Positions 55,279-58,295 of a DNA stretch of 58,295 nt are shown here, piece by piece (within the stretch, counting starts at the first letter, position 1; each line of letters opens with the position of its first letter). The position numbers and the translations under genes are program-made. Below the pieces are notes generated by a model, which was given only the letters and a program-made list of their open reading frames with translations, ran no database searches and was not told the origin of the DNA. Source of the stretch: Leucothrix pacifica (GTDB taxonomy: Bacteria; Pseudomonadota; Gammaproteobacteria; Thiotrichales; Thiotrichaceae); NCBI RefSeq assembly GCF_003172875.1, contig NZ_QGKM01000018.1:1-58295 (forward strand). The letters are read 5' to 3'.

Positions 55279-56204
55279 ATGAACGAATTTTGTTTTGATT
55301 TTAAGGACGTTGTTGAAGAAGCTGGTGACATTATCGTCATCACTAAAGCATACCCATATACCCTGCCCGGCCCAGAAATCGTTTATGTTAATAAAGCCTT
55401 TACTGACTTAACCAGTTACAGCTTCGAAGAGGCCGTTGGCAAAAACCCGCGCATGTTACAAAAAGGTGACGTCAATCCTGAAACCAAAACCATCATTCGA
55501 AATGCCCTTAAAAACAACAATCAACACGCGTAACGATTCGCAACTATAGCAAGCAAGGCGTCGCTTACTGGCTTGAAATGAGTATCCTGCCCCTGCGTGA
55601 TAAAAACGGTGTTGTGACTCACTTTGCCGCCATTGAACGCGATGTCACTGAAAGCAAGGAACGTGAATTAGAGCTTGATGAGATGAGTCGTCACGATGCG
55701 CTCAGTGACCTTCTAAATCGTCGGGCTTTTGACCAGCTGCTTGAGGATGCATTTGCTAAATTTCAGGATACTGGCGAAGTATTTTCTGTCTTAGCCATTG
55801 ATATTGATCACTTTAAATCCGTCAACGACCAATACGGTCATCACTGCGGTGATCAGGCGATCTGTAAAGTCGCTGAGATCTGCAAAAAAGTATTCAACAC
55901 TAGCGGCAGTGTTGGCAGAACGGGTGGCGAAGAGTTCAGTATATTGATCCCGAACAAGGACGCTTCCGGTGCTGCTCTGATGGCTGAACACCTACGCCGT
56001 AATATCGAAGCGGCTAGCGTGATCACAGAAAAAGGCGCGATTAGAATAACAACCAGTATCGGTGTGTCTGAAGTCGTTATCTCTGACACCAAACCACTTG
56101 ACCTGATGCTAAGAGCTGACAAGGCGCTTTATACCGCTAAGCATAATGGACGTAATCAGGTACGCGAATTTGAGCCTGAAACCAGCATTTGTGATCTAGC
56201 CTGA
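55279..56204 (+). pseudogene. PAS-GGDEF diguanylate cyclase with an internal frameshift
   Basis: The first part (55279-55533, 84 codons) is a PAS domain ending in a premature stop. The second (from before 55578 to 56204) continues the PAS domain and carries a GGDEF domain with an intact GGEEF active site and the preceding DIDHFKSVNDQYGH substrate loop. The frames are joined by one base lost or two gained near 55527; in the second frame the sequence RVTIRNYSKQGVAYWLEMS bridges the gap. The PAS residues NPRMLQ lack the Cys of a LOV domain, so it is not a blue-light sensor. Either a pseudogene, a sequencing error or a programmed shift. Confidence 0.85.
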
Positions 56205-56246
56205 GCTTGGTTGCATTAAACAGCTCGTAACTAAGAAGCCACAGTA

Positions 56247-57530
56247 TCAATGCAAAGATGCCCTTCCCTGACGACGATGCTTTGTCTTCAACGTTGATTC
56301 ATCAATCTCAATCAATTCATCAATGAGTTGTGCCGACGTCATATCATTCTGATACCAAGCCTTATTCAACATCGTCTGAAAAAAGGACGAGCGTAGTGGA
56401 TTTGATACACCGAGAAATGTACTGATTTTTTTCTCTGTATTCAGCCAGAGCTGGTAACTCTTCCTGCTACAAACATCAAGCTTATCAGGAGCAACTTTAG
56501 TCACCGGAATACTGCCTTTTTTTAGACTGTAGTGAATCTGTACCTCATTATCCAGTGCGGCATCCAACAGTATTTTCTGACCCTGTTGAAGATGGGGCTC
56601 ATCCACATTTAGCATCATAAATGAGTCGATTGCATAAATCATATTGCCATTGGAACCCGGACTAAGAGAGCATAAAAACTCCTTGCCTGCGGTCAAATCC
56701 ATGTTAGTCAATTCGGCCTTGGCAAAATCACCCATAACCTGCATAGCCACTTGTTGTTTACCAACCATTCTGGCAGATCTTGCCCAATCACGATACGGTT
56801 GCTCTGGGTCACTCAGTATCTTGAGTTTGCGAAATATACTCATGCTCTTGATGAACGGCTCACGAAGATGCTTCATTGATTGATGCTTTTGATAGAGCTG
56901 TTGAAAGCGTGCAAAACCCAGCTGTTCCATCATAATGGCATTAAACAGAATATCGAACTGCCACAGCTCATTACTTACAGCAAGCGGAACGTAACCAGCC
57001 TGTTTAATGAGTGGCGCTTGCGCTAATACTTGCTCCCAACTTGTTGGTAAGGGTAAGCTCAACTCCGTGTAAATCTTGGTGTTGTAGAGGGTATGGTTTT
57101 GGATATGAATACCAACCGGTAAGCTCAACAGCTCATCTTTACTGGTCACTTCTCTGTACACTTCATCCAGAAGTATATCTTTGATTGCATTGCCATTAAG
57201 CAAGGTCGGTAGTGGCTCTAGAGCATTGATACTGCGCAGCTCGAAAATATCTTCATCAACAAGCCACTGAGTTGCAGCAGGTGCATAACCGCTGGTAATA
57301 CGACTTATAATGCTGGAACGAAGCTTCTCCCAGCTTGGGACTCTGGTTTCGATAAACTTAGCGCCACGCGCTTCAACCGCTCGTTTTATGACATTTAAAC
57401 CGTCAATCTCACCCGGTTGATTCCACCAATGTATTAATTCGACCTCAGCTTGTTTGGCCTGACTAGCGGATGTCAGTAGCAGGCTAGTACTCAAACAAGT
57501 GATGATCAGTGAGTGTTTAAATAAATTCAT
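56247..57530 (-). CDS. Extracellular solute-binding protein, family 1 type (427 aa)
   Basis: A signal peptide (about 1-25) precedes a type I periplasmic binding protein resembling sugar ABC transporter SBPs: ELIHWWNQPGE at the mature N-terminus, SGYAPAATQWLVDED, and MQVMGDFAKAEL. No permease or ATPase gene is next to it. Instead the start overlaps the stop of an upstream GGDEF gene by four bases (ATGA), so it is probably a ligand sensor for cyclic di-GMP signalling instead of transport. The ligand cannot be told. Confidence 0.82.
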   Translation of the reverse strand: MNLFKHSLIITCLSTSLLLTSASQAKQAEVELIHWWNQPGEIDGLNVIKRAVEARGAKFIETRVPSWEKLRSSIISRITSGYAPAATQWLVDEDIFELRSINALEPLPTLLNGNAIKDILLDEVYREVTSKDELLSLPVGIHIQNHTLYNTKIYTELSLPLPTSWEQVLAQAPLIKQAGYVPLAVSNELWQFDILFNAIMMEQLGFARFQQLYQKHQSMKHLREPFIKSMSIFRKLKILSDPEQPYRDWARSARMVGKQQVAMQVMGDFAKAELTNMDLTAGKEFLCSLSPGSNGNMIYAIDSFMMLNVDEPHLQQGQKILLDAALDNEVQIHYSLKKGSIPVTKVAPDKLDVCSRKSYQLWLNTEKKISTFLGVSNPLRSSFFQTMLNKAWYQNDMTSAQLIDELIEIDESTLKTKHRRQGRASLH

Positions 57531-58295
57531 AAGCTTCTGGCAAATACTGGCCCGACGGTATCAGCTTTGTAAAAGCCAAAGCCGTCCCGTCCGTTTCTTT
57601 TAACCTCATACAACGCAGTGTCAGCTCTTTTAAACAACATTTTAAAGCTACTGCAGCCTTGCTGGTGCCCAAACGCCACCCCAATGCTACAGCTACACCT
57701 GATGTCATATTCGCTGATCTGGCGTGGTTTTTTTATCTCCTCTATCAGACTCTCCAAACGCTTCGTTAACTGATCCTGATCAACCTTTTTATCATAGAGT
57801 AGTGCAAACTCATCCCCACCAAGTCTGTAGGCTGACTCGTTACGCATGGGTGCTTTAGTGATATCTTTAGCTGCCTGAATTAACACTTTATCGCCGACAT
57901 CATGACCCAGTAGATCATTAATTTCTTTAAATTGGTCAAGATCAATCAGCACCAGACTACAGGCTTTAATACTCGTATGCTTACACTCTATTTTTTTAAG
58001 TTTGTTACTAAATGCAGCCCGGTTGAGCAGCCCTGTTAAGGAGTCATGATTTGCTTGATAGTCCAGCCGGGCATTCTTAGCCACGATTTGTTCATAGCTA
58101 GTAGCGAGTGAATCAGCCAATGGTCTGAGCGTGAAGTACCAGATAATCCACATTCCAATCAGCACTAAAGCAAAAATCATGGCGTAAATAACTCGCAAGT
58201 ATCGATTTTGATAGAGCGATGCTTCATAGACTAAGTGCTCTGTACACGACAATTTAGAAATCCACGATTGAAAAACCATAGCCATTCGTTGATTT
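57527..58295 (-). CDS. GGDEF diguanylate cyclase, 5' end probably beyond window
   Basis: The visible part has a short N-terminal segment, one membrane helix (about 32-52 from the ATG at 58285) and a GGDEF domain with intact RLGGDEF and the DLDQFKEINDLLGHDVGD loop, ending NGRDGFGFY. It should make cyclic di-GMP. The frame is still open at the window end, and the segment before the membrane helix looks like the end of a periplasmic sensor domain, so the real start is probably upstream. It precedes and overlaps the solute-binding protein gene by ATGA, suggesting that the binding protein controls the cyclase through its periplasmic part. Confidence 0.85.
   Translation of the reverse strand, partial: NQRMAMVFQSWISKLSCTEHLVYEASLYQNRYLRVIYAMIFALVLIGMWIIWYFTLRPLADSLATSYEQIVAKNARLDYQANHDSLTGLLNRAAFSNKLKKIECKHTSIKACSLVLIDLDQFKEINDLLGHDVGDKVLIQAAKDITKAPMRNESAYRLGGDEFALLYDKKVDQDQLTKRLESLIEEIKKPRQISEYDIRCSCSIGVAFGHQQGCSSFKMLFKRADTALYEVKRNGRDGFGFYKADTVGPVFARSL

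Noticed and set aside
55279-55533. LOV photoreceptor domain
   Set aside because: The segment reads NPRMLQ where photoactive LOV domains need a Cys (NCRFLQ).

Overview
The window looks like chromosome of a gammaproteobacterium with a sulfur-oxidising lifestyle. The housekeeping genes (rnr-rlmB, trpDC, lgt-thyA, recG, a GcvR-like ACT protein) are of gammaproteobacterial type. A DsrS-like gene sits in an operon with a fused siroheme synthase cysG, a pairing expected where a dissimilatory sulfite reductase is used for sulfur oxidation, and a taurine:pyruvate aminotransferase is close by. A Thiotrichales-type host (for example a Leucothrix relative) would fit, but that is a guess from gene content, not a placement.

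Layout. (1) 1-8925: a CRISPR adaptation locus bracketed by two arrays. Array 1 (1-1281) and array 2 (7895-8752) have 36-bp repeats differing at three positions. Each is followed on its right by the same 173-nt leader, so both are predicted to be transcribed leftward. Between them lie a leftward pair of unknown helical proteins and a rightward six-gene operon: membrane coiled-coil protein, coiled-coil protein, cas2, a second cas2, cas1, and a free-standing reverse transcriptase (RT). No interference gene (cas3, cas5-10, cas9, cas12, cas13) is present. This is the best candidate for an undescribed system. (2) 9-18 kb: orphan ParD-like antitoxin, large hairpin, tpa, the dsrS-cysG operon, a pair of palindromic elements, an S24-like/MoxR/VWA operon, vapBC, and the scar of a deleted type III restriction-modification operon. 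(3) 18.8-26.7 kb: a candidate structured small RNA, then a two-gene operon of a 2054-residue protein (two alpha/beta hydrolase domains, a CHAT caspase-like domain, a helical repeat tail) and a transglutaminase-elicitor-like protein. (4) 27-31 kb: a decayed transposase, a secreted copper amine oxidase homologue with an altered cofactor motif, a small secreted protein and tRNA-Leu(CAG). (5) 31-44 kb: mostly core genes. (6) 44.6-51.3 kb: an RDD / SpoIIM / DUF4129 / DUF4350 / MoxR / DUF58 operon. (7) 51.8-58.3 kb: two membrane-associated GTPases with a DUF3465 protein, a frameshifted PAS-GGDEF gene, and a solute-binding protein overlapping a GGDEF gene that probably runs off the window edge.

How the parts may work together. 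In region 1, Cas1, two Cas2 proteins and the RT share tightly overlapping reading frames, so spacer acquisition with an RNA-capable step is the natural prediction, feeding both arrays through their common leader. What uses the crRNAs is not visible: either an effector encoded elsewhere, or the four unknown proteins enclosed by the arrays. In region 2, CysG would supply siroheme for a Dsr system whose main cluster is outside the window. All motif positions were counted by hand, and no similarity search or structure prediction was run.
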